Under the pieces are notes generated by a model. That model was not told the DNA's origin. It saw only the letters and a program-made list of their open reading frames with translations, and searched no databases. From contig JAKUCV010002355.1 of the NCBI GenBank assembly GCA_028386065.3, positions 1 to 64,000 of the forward strand: a stretch of DNA of 64,000 bases, written 5' to 3'. Position 1 is the first letter of the stretch. Every line of letters begins with the position of its first letter. This document shows, one piece after another, positions 1 to 10,929 of the stretch. The stretch comes from Turnera subulata (taxonomy: Eukaryota > Streptophyta > Magnoliopsida > Malpighiales > Passifloraceae). Made by a program: the position numbers and the translations under genes.

Positions 1-225
1 TGGATAAAGATAAATGACATGGGAACACGTACAGTCTTTCTTGACAGTTATTGTTATGAAGGTATGTGTTGTTCAACAACTGACCCAGCAATCAAGAAGA
101 ATTCTATTTACTATCTTAATGGCGACAATAAATATATTTATGTGTGGGATTTAGAGGAGCAAAAGGGTAACAATGCATTTGCCTTCCGTGGACGTGGGCC
201 AACAACGCTCTTTGCTTTGGATTAA
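1..225 (+). pseudogene. C-terminal fragment of a DUF295/KIB-type beta-propeller gene, frameshifted
   Basis: The reading frame is open from the first base of the window, so the gene begins outside it. It matches the last third of the copy at 2083-3066 almost residue for residue (GTRT-FLD-Y-YEG-CCSTTDPAIKKN). Near position 165 this copy reads gaggagcaaaagggt where the other reads gaggaggaaagtgt. That is a one-base insertion, so the tail is out of frame and ends early. The family (DUF295, KIB1-4 beta-propeller, usually F-box associated) is known in plants as large, fast-changing tandem clusters. I infer a dead tandem copy. The 3' flank to about 520 also matches the flank of the second copy, so the duplication included downstream DNA. 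Confidence 0.7.
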
Positions 226-1260
226 GTTGCCATGATCAGTGCATGAGTTGGCTTGAGATTTAGAGATTTATTTTGTATCCAAAGACTGGAATGATTCACC
301 TTTTAATTAAGATTGAATGTAGTGATGTTCGCTTTTGGATTTTAATTTGGAATTTTGATTTATTGTGGTATTTCAACTTTTCACTTTCTGTCAATTGTAT
401 TCAGTAAAGTAGAATAATGTTCAGAATATTTATCCATCTAACCATCAATATTAGTAATATCTAATAAATCCAATTCATTCATATTAATGACCAATTAGTT
501 GAAAAATAATGAGATTGTTTGTTTTACCTGGCTACTCTGAACCACCATACACCACCGTGAAAACCTCCACTAACTCATCACCCACAACCTGCCACAACTA
601 GCAACCACAACCCACGGCCTAATATTCTCCGGAATTGAATCACCGGATTCCAGCCACAGCAACAATCACGGCCAAATCCAACATCCCTGATCAAACCAAG
701 GGGAAAATAGTTTATTTGGCTCGTGCAATACATGTAATTCGTCAACAAAAGCACTAGCTATCTCCAAACTGCAAAAACAAAATACTACCAAGACTTTAGT
801 TTGAAAACATACCTCAATTCTTGGAGTGCTGTGACGATTGTGCTGGAAAGAAACCTAAATCACAAAAAAAGTGGGAAGAGAAATTTCTGTGAATTAATAG
901 TTTTTTATATTTTTTTTTGCTAACCGCCAGTGTCCTCGGCCTGCTCAGAAACGGGCTATACCCCAAGTACTAAGGGACTTTTTTTTTTTTTTAAAACTGA
1001 AGGACATAATAAAAACCTAATTTAACCGTCTCCGCCCAAAGCAAAATTTACTCTCCACTAAAAAATAGGATTCTTATTCCTATAGGAAGAGGGACTTGCA
1101 ATATGCGGTGCGCACCTATATATATATATACACACACAGTGTTGTAAGCTGTAACTCATAAAAACCACTAGGCCTGCTGAATTAGTCTCTCAGAAACTAC
1201 ACCAACTGAAACTAAAGGTTTGGCTTTAAATTATTTTCAGCTTTATTGTCTTTATGGTTT

Positions 1261-1277
1261 ATTATTATTACTATTAC

Positions 1278-1343
<66 letters not shown>
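1261..1343. repeat. ATT/TTA microsatellite
   Basis: About 27 nearly uninterrupted trinucleotide units, with ACT variants in the first units. A simple sequence repeat of this length is expected to be polymorphic between individuals. Confidence 0.97.
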
Positions 1344-1473
1344 GCAAAAGATTATCTGTCTTTGTGGAAAAGGGAACATATGATTGTCATATACTCCATA
1401 ATAGGTGATAAAATAAGTTTCCATGACCTTTAATTAGTTGGTTTAATAGATTCGTCCTAGTTGCTATCAAACT

Positions 1474-1884
1474 ATTTTGTTCGTTATGGCTTGTTGAGCT
1501 ATATATTAAGTGTGGAAATTAGGGACCGTCCCCTTGTTCTTCAAATATCTGGTGACAGTGTGATGTTTTCGTTTTCTTTTTCTTTTTTTTCTATTTTCTC
1601 AACTGTATAAATATGCTTTCATGCTAATATGAAAATATATATCGATGATGTGTTGGAATGCTCCTCCTGCGAGTTAGGCTTTTTTATTTGTTATGGCTTG
1701 TTGAGTTATTAAGTGTGGAGATTAGGACCCTTCCCCTTGTTCTTTAAATATCCGGTGACAGTGTAACTACGGTGAACTTTTTTCTTTTTCTTTTCTGTTT
1801 TCTCACTCGTATAAATATGCTTGCATGCTAATATCAAAATATATATGGTGATATTGATGTGTTGCGAAGCTCCTTCTTGATGTG
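1474..1884. repeat. two-copy imperfect tandem repeat, about 200 bp per unit
   Basis: Unit one (about 1474-1672) and unit two (about 1681-1884) share long blocks, including GTTATGGCTTGTTGAG, CCCCTTGTTCTT and GTATAAATATGCTT, in the same order with small indels. They lie just upstream of the DUF295-type gene, so they may be duplicated promoter DNA. The shared TATAAATATGC block could serve as a TATA box, but no transcription start can be shown. Confidence 0.75.
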
Positions 1885-2082
1885 AGAATTTTTTTTTCGA
1901 AATCTTTATCTTAATATGTAGCTAGTGAATTATATTCGTCCTTTAATTTATGGGTGCATAACAAGTTAAAACAATATGGTGTATCTAAAGTTTTTTTGTC
2001 TGAATAACAGATTTTCTTGTCAAGTTTTTTTCAATATTTTTTTCCAGAGGAAGCTGCAGTTTAATCTTTTCTTCCTTACATT

Positions 2083-3066
2083 ATGGAGCCAACTACCAAT
2101 AGCACTCTATTGCCACCCAATCTTGATGAGTCCCATGAGTCTCATGAACCAAACCAGTCATATCCTTGGCTTTTGATATGTGATGATAACAACATGCAAA
2201 GACAAAACTTTTTTAGTATATCAGAGCAAAAGTACCATACCAGGATTATACCTGAAATGGACAACAACAAGAGAATATTCTCTATTCTTAATGAATAGAT
2301 GATGGTAGAAGATGTGGAATTTGATGACCAGTTTCTTTTGAATGTTATATCAAGAGAAAGAATTCAGCTTCCTAATGTTGGGGATTTTGATTCCAATTGT
2401 TGGGCATTCTTGTCGCCAACTGATCCTAATTGTCATATCGTCTTTTTTGGTGATGAGGGTATCCTATTTTGCAAGCCGGGTGACAATGAATATCAAAGAC
2501 AAGATCAATTTGCAAAAAGACTATCAAATATAAGCTCCGTTGGAGGGAAGATCTATGGTATTATAGGAAGAGTTGTCCATGCTTTCGAATTTGAAAAATC
2601 AAGACTCGAGCTTAAACCAATTCTTGAAGGATCTTGGCTATCATATCCTACACCGCTTCACATCGGCTGCAACTACGCTAAATTTTATATGATTCGATCT
2701 CAATATGATGATGAATTACTCATAGTTGAGAAGCAAGCGATTGGGCTTTTTGGATTCGAGGTGTCACACTTTGGAGTCTACAAGGCAAATTTCACAAGGG
2801 GTAAGGGATGGATAAAGACAAACGACATGGGAACACGTACTATCTTTCTTGACAATTATCGTTATGAAGGTGTGTGTTGTTCAACAACTGACCCAGCAAT
2901 CAAGAAGAATACTATTTACTATCTTAATGACGACAATAAGTATATTTATCTGTGGGATTTAGAGGAGGAAAGTGTAACAATGCATTTGCCTTCCCTTGAT
3001 GTGAGCCAACAAAGCTCTTTTCTTTATTGGATTATATTGCCAGGATCAGTGCACAAGTTGGCTTGA
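2083..3066 (+). pseudogene. DUF295/KIB1-4-like beta-propeller gene with one internal stop
   Basis: A 327-codon frame starts with MEPTTNSTLLPP. A likely 3' splice site (ttttttccag, ending 2046) lies just upstream, suggesting a 5' UTR intron. The frame is interrupted once, at TAG 2296-2298, and then stays open to 3066. Features typical of the family are PWLLI near the start, KRIFS, FLLNVISRERIQLP, the CHIVFFGD strand and the repeated propeller-like strands after it. No F-box is visible. At the stop the family usually has a tryptophan (a GW-like pair before a VLED-type strand), so TGG to TAG is the simplest explanation. Alternatively, translation could start at 2299 and give a 255-residue protein lacking the first blade. 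A partial copy lies at 1-225, and the LINE at 3365-9250 is inserted about 290 bases downstream. Confidence 0.65.
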
Positions 3067-3527
3067 GATTTAGAGATTTATTTTGTACCCCATGTGTTTA
3101 TCTTAAGGACTGGAATGATTTATCTTTTGATTAGGATGGGATGTAGTGATGTTTTCTTTTGGCTTTTAGTTTGGATTTTTTATTTATTCAGGTATTTCAA
3201 CTTTTCACTTTCGTCAATTATTTTTCATAAAGTAGAATAATGTTCAAAGTATTAATCCATACAACCATCAATGTTATTAATATCTAATAAATCCAATTCA
3301 TTCATATTAATGACCAATTAATTGAAATAATGAGATTGTTAGTTCACTTAATTCCGGCCAGGTAGTTAACTCCCGACTACTTCGGGTTTTCTCTCGTTTT
3401 TACGAGTACTCTCCCTTCTAGGGTTTTTTCCTTGTTACAAGGCCTCCTCCCTAGGGTTTAACCTGGGGTTTGTTTTCCTTGTTTTTCTTTTGGTTTGATT
3501 TTGCGTTGGGGTGTACGTGTGTTGCTT

Positions 3528-5092
3528 ATGGAGTCTCGGAGGGGGGCGGAGCAGGATCGGGGCCACTTAGGTTTTGCTCCTACAGACCCAACCGAGAGGG
3601 AGACGGATGTAGTGGTGGTTGAGGAGGATGAGACGGTGGAGACAGACCTGTCTGCAACTCTTTGCCTGGTTGCACGGGTGTGGACAGAGAGGCCTTTTAA
3701 TGCCAGAGCCTTCATGAACACCATGAAGCAGGTGTGGCGTCCGACTCATGGGGTGGAGGTTTCACAGATTGAACGTAATCTCTTTGTGTTTCAGTTTTTC
3801 CACTGGCGCGACAAACAGAGGGTGCTTGATCAAGAGCCGTGGAACTTTGACGACCAAGTGGTTCTATTGCGGGAGCTATCAGGGGAGGAGCAACCTTCTT
3901 CTTTACAGTTCTTTACTGTCCCTCTCTGGGCTAGGGTTTATGATATTCCGTTCAATATGCGGTCTGAGAAGCTTGTGGCGGCCCTTGCCGGGAAAATAGG
4001 GGAGTACCAAGGATTGGAGGAGAACTGCTCCATGAAGCGCGGAAAGTATGTTAGGTTCCGGGTCCTGTTTGATGTTCGGGGTCCCTTGATTCGATGTTCT
4101 TTAACTGCTCGGAAGCAAGGGGATCCAGTCTGGGTGTACTTTAAATATGAGAGGCTGCCTCTTTTTTGTTTTTACTGTGGCTGTTTGGGACATATAGACA
4201 GGGACTGTGCTGCTGGGGATGACGAAGAGCTGAACCTCATTGACACCCCATATGGGGATTGGCTTCGTGCTTCCCCGCGAAAGCTAATAGGGTCACGAGT
4301 GGGGGGTGAAGACCAACACATTCCTGTAGCCCGTCGTCTTGTGTTTAAACCTGCATCATCATCTCTGGGTCATTCCTTCCCAAAAGGGCGCTTTGCATCT
4401 CCGGTGAGGTCTGACTCTTCTTGTACTGCTAACATTCCCGCCCAAACTGGGATGGTTTCTAGTCGTGATCAGGGGAAGGATTTATATCGAAATAGTGGTG
4501 GGGAGGAGGTTTCGGAGGTGGTAGTTACCCGAGTGAGTTCCTTTGGAATCTCTGTGAATGAGGGGTCACCCCTGTTGCCTTGCAAGAGTGTCACGCCTAT
4601 GTCCTCAACTGATAAGTCTGTGGGTTCCCCAAAGGTCCATGGGTCTGCACCAGAATATGTTGATACGACTCTGCCCTCGGAGTTAGGATTGCTCAGGATA
4701 CAGGAGCCGCAACTAGTAGCAAAGGAACTGGGTTCCAGTTTGTTTCTGCAGGTGGGGAATGGTCTACGAGGGTCCCTGTTCTTGATCATCTTAATATCTC
4801 TCCTGTAGAGGCTGCCTCGCAGTTTGGCCCCGGTGAAGGGTTGGCGGGGTTTGAGATGGGTAGTGGCGCTATCTTGGGTGGAAGGACTTGGAAGCGAAGA
4901 GCTAGGTTTGGTGAGAAGCGAAGAGTTGATATTATCAGTCCACGGTCTCTTAAGCGTCGTGGGGAGGCTGAGGAGTATGGTGGGCAGTTCAGCCCGCAGG
5001 AGGGGGTTTCGAAACATATGAGAGAAGCTCAGTCTGAGCCTGTCTTGACTTCAGAGGCGGAGGTTGCTCAGCAACCCCGCCTAGCACCATGA
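3528..5092 (+). pseudogene. LINE ORF1 (nucleic-acid-binding gag-like protein, DUF4283 type), frameshifted
   Basis: The ATG at 3528 gives an N-terminal domain of the plant DUF4283 type (WRPTHGVEVSQIERNLFVFQF, followed by PWNFD). It ends in a CCHC-like knuckle, C-FY-C-GCLG-H-IDRD-C, near residues 216-229. This frame stops at 4808. A second frame is open across the same region and reaches 5092, and it carries the expected basic tail (RTWKRRARFGEKRR). A frame slip therefore lies between roughly 4.65 and 4.8 kb. The original stop at 5090-5092 overlaps the ORF2 start by the ATGA arrangement. In LINEs this protein coats the RNA and acts in the ribonucleoprotein that is copied at the target site. Confidence 0.85.
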
Positions 5093-8000
5093 GTATCCTA
5101 TACTGGAACTGCCGTGGTTTAGGGGATCCACGTGCAGTTTTTATTCTATGCAAGCTTGTGAGGCTTGAAAATCCTCTTCTGGTTTTTCTCTCAGAAACCA
5201 GATTAAAAAGTTGGGAGATGGAACGTATTCAACGTAGATTGAGATGGGATAATTTGGTTGTCCGAGATTGTGAGGGTGAGGGGCGGTCGAGAAGTGGTGG
5301 TTTAGCTCTTCTATGGCATCAAGATTGTCAGGTTACGCTACAGTCTCTCAGTCTCCATCATATTGATGTCCTTGTTGATGGGTTGGGGGTTTTCCCTCGG
5401 TGGAGATTTACGGGTTTTTATGGGTGGCCAGCTAATACGGATAAATGGCGGTCCTGGAATCTATTGAATGAATTGTCGACCCATAGTCAATTACCATGGC
5501 TTTGCGGAGGCGATTTTAATGAAATCCTTTACCAGTCCGAAAAACGGGGAGGAGTGCTGCGGGAGATGGAGGCAATGCAGGGGTTTCGGGATGCTCTTGT
5601 TGCAGGACAGCTTACAGATTTGGGGTACCAAGGTTGCGATTATACTTGGGTTCGGGGGGAGGTTGATGCTGCAATTGAGGAGAGATTAGATCGATTTGTG
5701 GCTTCGGATGAGTGGCAGACACAGTTTCCCCGGTTCCTTGTGAAGCACCTACCTTGGCAAAAATCCGATCATAATCCTATTAAACTCATTTTTGATAGGC
5801 AGGATCGGTTTGTCATTCCTAAATCCAGACTTTTTAGATTTGAGGCCATGTGGGTTGGAGAGCCAGGCTGTCTGGATATTATTGAAAGGTCTTGGTCACA
5901 TGTTTCACCTTTGTCTCCGGTTGCAGCTCTTCAGGAAAAAACTACTTGCTGTAGCAATCTTCTCAGCACCTGGAGCAAGAATGCTTTCGGTAATATGACT
6001 AGACAATTGAAGCAGAAACGGAAAGGACTCGAGCGATTGAACTCTCGGGTGCAATCCCATCAGGTTGTAGCTCAAACCAAGATCTTGGAAAAGGAAGTGG
6101 AGGATCTTATTCATAAAGAGGAAGTTATGTGGGCTCAGCGTTCTCGAGTCTTGTGGCTCAAGGATGGTGATAAGCATACCAAATACTTCTTCCATAAATC
6201 AAACCAACGACACAAGACCAATTCAATCCGGAGGATCAAATCACCTGCTGGGTCCTGGGTCCAAAGTCAGGAGGGTATTGCGCAAATTTTTAATGACTTT
6301 TATAATGACCTATTTATCTCACAGGGATCGGCCCAGTTAGGAACCATCCTTGAGTGTGTCTCACCTAGGGTTACAGATTCTATGTCTGCTTTTCTGCTCA
6401 GACCTTATACTAAAGATGATGTGCTTTATGCCCTGAAACAAATGCATCCGAGTAAAGCACCGGGACCTGATGGCTTTCCCCCTCTCTTCTTTCAGAAATA
6501 TTGGCAGTGGGTTGGTAAGGATGTCTGTAATATGGTCCTTGATGTGCTTAATAATGGTAAGGATCCTTCTGCTCTCAATCATACTTTTGTGACTCTGATT
6601 CCTAAAGTTAAGAATGCAGAGCATTGTAGTCAATTCCGTCCTATAAGCTTATGTAATGTGGTGTTTAAGTTGATTACCAAGACGATTGCAAATCGCCTGC
6701 GGGAGATCCTGCCTGATCTCATCGGTCATGAGCAGAGTGCCTTTGTTCCAGGTAGACTCATTACGGACAATGCCCTTATTGCTTTTGAGACTGTCCATCA
6801 CATGAAGAGACGTTGTAAGGGGCGTAGAGGTTATATGGGTCTAAAGCTGGATATGAGCAAGGCCTATGATCGAGTGGAATGGGGATTTTTAAGGGCTATC
6901 CTGGACAAGATGGGGTTCCCGGCTCCATGGGTTTCTATGGTTATGCGATGTGTGACCTCGGTTACATATTCATTACTAATCAATCGGGTTCCTCAGGCAC
7001 CGATCACTCCTCATCATGATATCAGGCAAGGAGATCCTTTATCACCCTATTTATTTTTATTCTGTGCGGAAGGGCTTTCTGCTCTTATCAACAAAGCTAT
7101 TATGGATGGGCAATTGCATGGAGTTCGTGTATGTCCCAGGGCTCCGCAGGTCTCCCATCTTTTCTTTGCTGATGATAGCATCATCTTTGGTAGGGCTAAT
7201 CGTAGAGAAGCTGGTACGATATCTAATATTTTATCCTTATATGAAGCAGCTTCTGGACAGAAAATTAATCTTGATAAGTCTGAGTTCTTTTTTAGCCAAA
7301 ATGTACCTGATGAGATTCAATCTAATATCCAAGGGGATTTGGGAGTAAAGGCTGTTGATTCCTTAGACAAGTACTTGGGTCTTCCAGCTCTTATTGGGCG
7401 ATCTAAGAAGCTTATATTTTCTGTTATCTGCGATCGGGTTGCGAAGAAGATGGGACAGTGGAAGGAAAGATTTTTGACTGATGCAGGTAGAGAGATCTTC
7501 ATCAAGTCAGTTGTTCAATCCATTCCGAACTATCTTATGAGTTGCTTTTTACTGCCAAAAACCATATGCTCCCAGCTAGAAGCTATTGTTAGACGTTTTT
7601 GGTGGGGTAGTAGGGATGGTCGACGACGGTTGCATTGGGTGTCTTGGGAACGGCTATGCTCTTCTAAGGGGGTGGGTGGTATGGGTTTCGTATCTTCGAA
7701 GCAATAAACCTTGCTTTCCTTGCTAAGCAAGGTTCCCGCTTATTACTTGATGAGAACAGCCTCCTTGCGCGCATTTTGAAGGCCAGATATTATCCCAATT
7801 CCTCCTTCTGGGACGCTCAAATGGGGCACATGCCGAGCTATGCTTGGCGTAGTATACTCAATGCCCGCTTTGTTTTGGAGAAGGGTATGCGATTTTTGGT
7901 GGGTAATGGTCATAGGATCAGGATTTGGGGGGATAATTGGCTCCCTCGTGCTGGTAGATTTAAAGTGGAGTCCCCGGTTTCTGTCCTGGACGCTAATGCC

Positions 8001-9215
8001 ACGGTAAGTCAACTTATCCATCCGGTCTCTGGGGATTGGAACAGGGAGTTGGTGGAGCAAGTTTTCAGTCCGGAAGAGGCTGTTCTTATTCGGGATATTC
8101 CAGTTGCCTTAAGCACACAAAATGATGAACTATGCTGGCATTTTACGAGTTCGGGCAGTTATTCAGTAAAGTCAGGCTATCATGTTGCACTTGACCACTT
8201 GTATCCTATGATTTCCCTTAGGGAGGCTGAAACAGATGAATCTTTGAAATTATGGTGGCGGCATCTATGGAAGCTTAGTATTCCTCCAAAAATACGATGC
8301 TTTGCATGGAAATTCTGCACCAACGTCCTCCCGGTGGCTAGTTTAAACTGTCGAGCTAAATAAGGTCAACATCTGGTCACTCCTTATTGTCAACAGAACC
8401 CTGAGACTATACTTCATCTTTTCTATTCTTGTTCGTGGGCATCACAAGTCTGGCAGACTTGTCCTTTCCCTGTTTTAGCTCCTGATGATAACACATTGAA
8501 TGGTGGGGATTGGCTGTTTAATATTGTTAGAGTTTGGGGATGGGCGGAGGCTGAGCGTTGTCTCATGGTGTTTTGGAGTTTGTGGAAGGCTCGCAATCAA
8601 TTGATCTTTCAAGACAAGCAGACGTGCAAGGAGCGTATTGTGCATTCGGCCTTGGAATTACTGCTGCATTATCAACAGGCTCAGGTTGTGGTGACCTCTC
8701 CTAGTGGCCCCTCTCGTCCCTCTACATGGAGACCCCCTCCCCCTAATATTGTCAAGGTTAATACGGATATGTCCAGGTTGGCGGATTCAGGGATGGGGTT
8801 GGGTGTAGTATTACGGGATAACTCCGGTACGGTCCTTGTTGCTCAGGCAAAATTTATTCCCTCCTGCTGCTCGGTGCATGAAGGTGAAGCACTTGGTGTC
8901 CGGTTGGGTCTGCAATTGGCATACTCTCTCCAGCTGACGAAGATTGTGGTCGAAACTGACAGCTTGAAAGTGATTCAAGCACTCCGTCCTGCACAACCAA
9001 ATGCCTCTCAGTTTGGCATCCTTATTAAAGAAATTCTTCATTTTTCTGCATTATTTACAGACTGTTCGTTTGTTTACATTCCTCGTTCTTGTAATAAGGT
9101 AGCAGATGCTACCAGTAGATGGGCTAGTCCTCAATGCCCGGATTGTTTATGGTCTCAAAACTTGCCGGCAGAGTTACTTCAGCTGGCTAGTGACGATGTG
9201 CGTTTGATTGTTTAA
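5089..9215 (+). pseudogene. LINE ORF2: endonuclease, reverse transcriptase, zf-RVT and RNase H, with one frameshift and one stop
   Basis: The start overlaps the ORF1 stop. The AP-like endonuclease shows the motifs LYWNCRGLG (about residues 4-12), SETR, GDFNEI (near 141) and SDHNPI (near 225). The reverse transcriptase shows KAPGPDGFP, SKAYDRVEW, RQGDPLSPYLF and the catalytic FADD box near residue 694. The frame is lost around 7690-7707, where the conserved end of the RT domain (GGMGF) is followed by a stop. It resumes in another frame at about 7710 with the zinc-binding zf-RVT region. An in-frame TAA at 8361-8363 breaks it again. The last part (8496-9215) is an RNase H (RVT_3) domain with acidic positions visible in VNTD, HEGEAL, VETDS and KVADA. 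A LINE of this type nicks DNA and copies its RNA at the nick. Confidence 0.93.
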
Positions 9216-9262
9216 AGAAATCCAGCACACTTCATTTCTCAAAAAAAAAATCCGGCCAGGTA

Positions 9263-9430
9263 CTGCCTACTCTGAACCACCATACACCACCGTGAAAACC
9301 TCAGTAACCCATCACCCACAACCTGCCACAACTAGCAACCACAACCCACGGCCTATTCTCCGGAATTGAATCACCAGATTCCGGCCACAGCAACAATCAC
9401 GGCCAAATTCGACATCCCCGATCAAACCTC
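9263..9430. repeat. second copy of the 530-690 block
   Basis: Beginning immediately after the LINE target-site duplication, this block repeats 530-690 with few changes (CTGAACCACCATACACCACC, then GGAATTGAATCACC). Together with the shared sequence at 1-520 and 2809-3350 it shows a tandem duplication of the DUF295-type gene and its flank, later split by the LINE. After about 9430 the two copies diverge. Confidence 0.85.
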
Positions 9431-10659
9431 GCATCTCTCGTCCACCATAAAGCAACAGACCATCAACACAGTCAACAACATACAACAATTAAACACGAAT
9501 AGCCCGTTTTAACTCTTCAATTGAGAAAATTAAAGACAGAGGAGGGGAAAGGAGGTGGCCGACGCGACCCACCCAGGGCGGCTTACCCGATTCTCTGCTT
9601 CCTGGTCTCGGTGGTGACTCGATGCATGGGTAGCGGCTGCTCGCGGTGGCAGAGAGGTCCGCGACAACATTTGTTTGCAGACGGCGGGGTCGGCGACTGG
9701 GCGACAGTGGTGACGGCTATGGGGTGTGACGGAGGTGACGAGGAGGGGGAAGGTGACTTAATGGTGGAGGTGAGTTTGTTATTAGGGAAGAAGGGATGAG
9801 GGAGAGAGAGAGAAGAGATTGTGAGCAGAGACGAAGAGGATAAGGAGAGGGGTACATCGGGCAAGGGAGAGAGAGAAAAGAAGAGAGGAAAGGGAAAAAA
9901 AAATAAAAAGAAAAACCTAGGCTCGAACATTCCGTAAAATTCACCCGAACGTCGGGCAAGTCTTGGAATTGAAAATCGAGGCCTGGTTAAAGGTAAAATA
10001 ATTTTTGAAGTTGGAAATTGTACAGTAAAATTAAAATAACCTTATTAAAATTACTTGAAATTACGGTCACTTGCCAAAAATTTTACCGAAAGTTAATTTC
10101 TCAAAAAATGGGGCGTTACATCATCAACCACCTCTAAGGCTTCATTACGATTATAAAGGACAACAAGTGACAAGTTCATGTATGCTTTGGTGGAATTGAT
10201 GGCTGAAATTTATATGCTAGAAGAAATTCAAGATTCTATGATGATGGAAAATAGAAAATTAGAGGATGCAATGCTCTGGTGATTTCACTGCTTTTGGTTG
10301 CTCTCGGCTGAAATTGATTTCGGATTTCTCAAATAAGAGAGGATGAAACTGATTTGGGTTGACTTATAAAAAAAACGATAATTTTTTTCTTTTAACTAAT
10401 TATGTTGGTCATGTTTCCTCACAAAAATCGGGTCAGAATTTAGGCGAGGGCAAAAAAATGGTAGAACTTATATTTATACGTGGATCCTAAGTGCCATAGT
10501 GTAGCACAGTTTCTCTATGAAACGATGTCGTTCCCATAAATACTGTTTTTTTACCTACTTTTAAGAAATATGTCACATCACATGTCCTGCCCAGGGCTTA
10601 TGTTTGACTTGAAATTTAATAGTTTAATTCGGTCTAAAATTAATGAAAGAAAAAAGTTA
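9431..10659. other. intergenic DNA, possible end of a minus-strand Gypsy-type LTR at 10120
   Basis: On the minus strand, TGTAACGCCCC starts at 10120. That is the usual opening of plant Gypsy LTRs (TGTAACRCCCC). The sequence behind it runs through purine-rich DNA at 9780-9910 toward the duplicated block at 9266. I could not find the other end or a matching 5-bp target-site duplication, so the LTR call is tentative. From 10121 to 10659 the DNA is AT-rich with no gene that I recognise. Confidence 0.35.
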
Positions 10660-10664
10660 GGATA

Positions 10665-10851
10665 TGTTATAAAAGAAAAGAAAAACGTGTGAATACTGTT
10701 ATTATACCTATCCCTATACAATATTATTTGATGTATATAAAATACTGAGTTTGGAAATGAATGTGATTAAGCTCTGCATTTTTCTTCTGCTCCTTCTCGT
10801 CTTTATTTTCTTCTCCATCAAATCCTCTATTAAATACCTAAATTTACAACA
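10665..10851 (+). repeat. left LTR of the Copia element, with primer binding site after it
   Basis: Closely matches 18092-18277. It contains TATATAAAATACTGAG, a plausible TATA region for the element's promoter. The primer binding site begins at 10852. Confidence 0.9.
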
Positions 10852-10929
10852 TGTTATCAGCACAAATTAGTCTCTATCCAAAGAAGAACAAAAAAATCAA
10901 CCTAGAAAAATAAATAAAAAAAAACAAAT

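Larger units (their letters stand above)
226..2045. other. intergenic DNA with no recognisable gene
   Basis: The stretch to about 520 is the duplicated 3' flank of the DUF295-type gene. About 530-690 is a block seen again at 9266-9430, immediately after the LINE that interrupts the second copy. The rest is AT-rich and holds a long ATT microsatellite, a short TA/CA run near 1120-1138 and an imperfect tandem repeat at 1474-1884. I see no coding potential; the apparent ORFs around 1212-1424 are translations of the microsatellite. Confidence 0.6.
3365..9250 (+). mobile_element. full-length LINE (non-LTR retrotransposon) with C-terminal RNase H, inactive
   Basis: The element is bounded by a perfect 12-bp target-site duplication, TCCGGCCAGGTA, at 3353-3364 and 9251-9262. 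It ends in a short poly(A) at 9241-9250. It has a 5' UTR of about 160 bases, an ORF1 with a zinc knuckle, and an ORF2 with endonuclease, reverse transcriptase and RNase H. This layout is typical of plant L1-clade LINEs. ORF1 has a frameshift and ORF2 has a frameshift and a stop codon, so this copy is not autonomous. It is inserted in the 3' flank of the second DUF295-type copy, after the tandem duplication, because the first copy lacks it. Confidence 0.95.

Noticed and set aside
1212..1424. Poly-isoleucine and poly-leucine open frames on both strands
   Set aside because: They are translations of the ATT microsatellite at 1261-1343.
9521..9959. Overlapping frames in GC- and purine-rich DNA, including serine/leucine/proline-rich ones on the minus strand
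   Set aside because: Composition-driven; no domain, no start context, and the region is probably part of an LTR.
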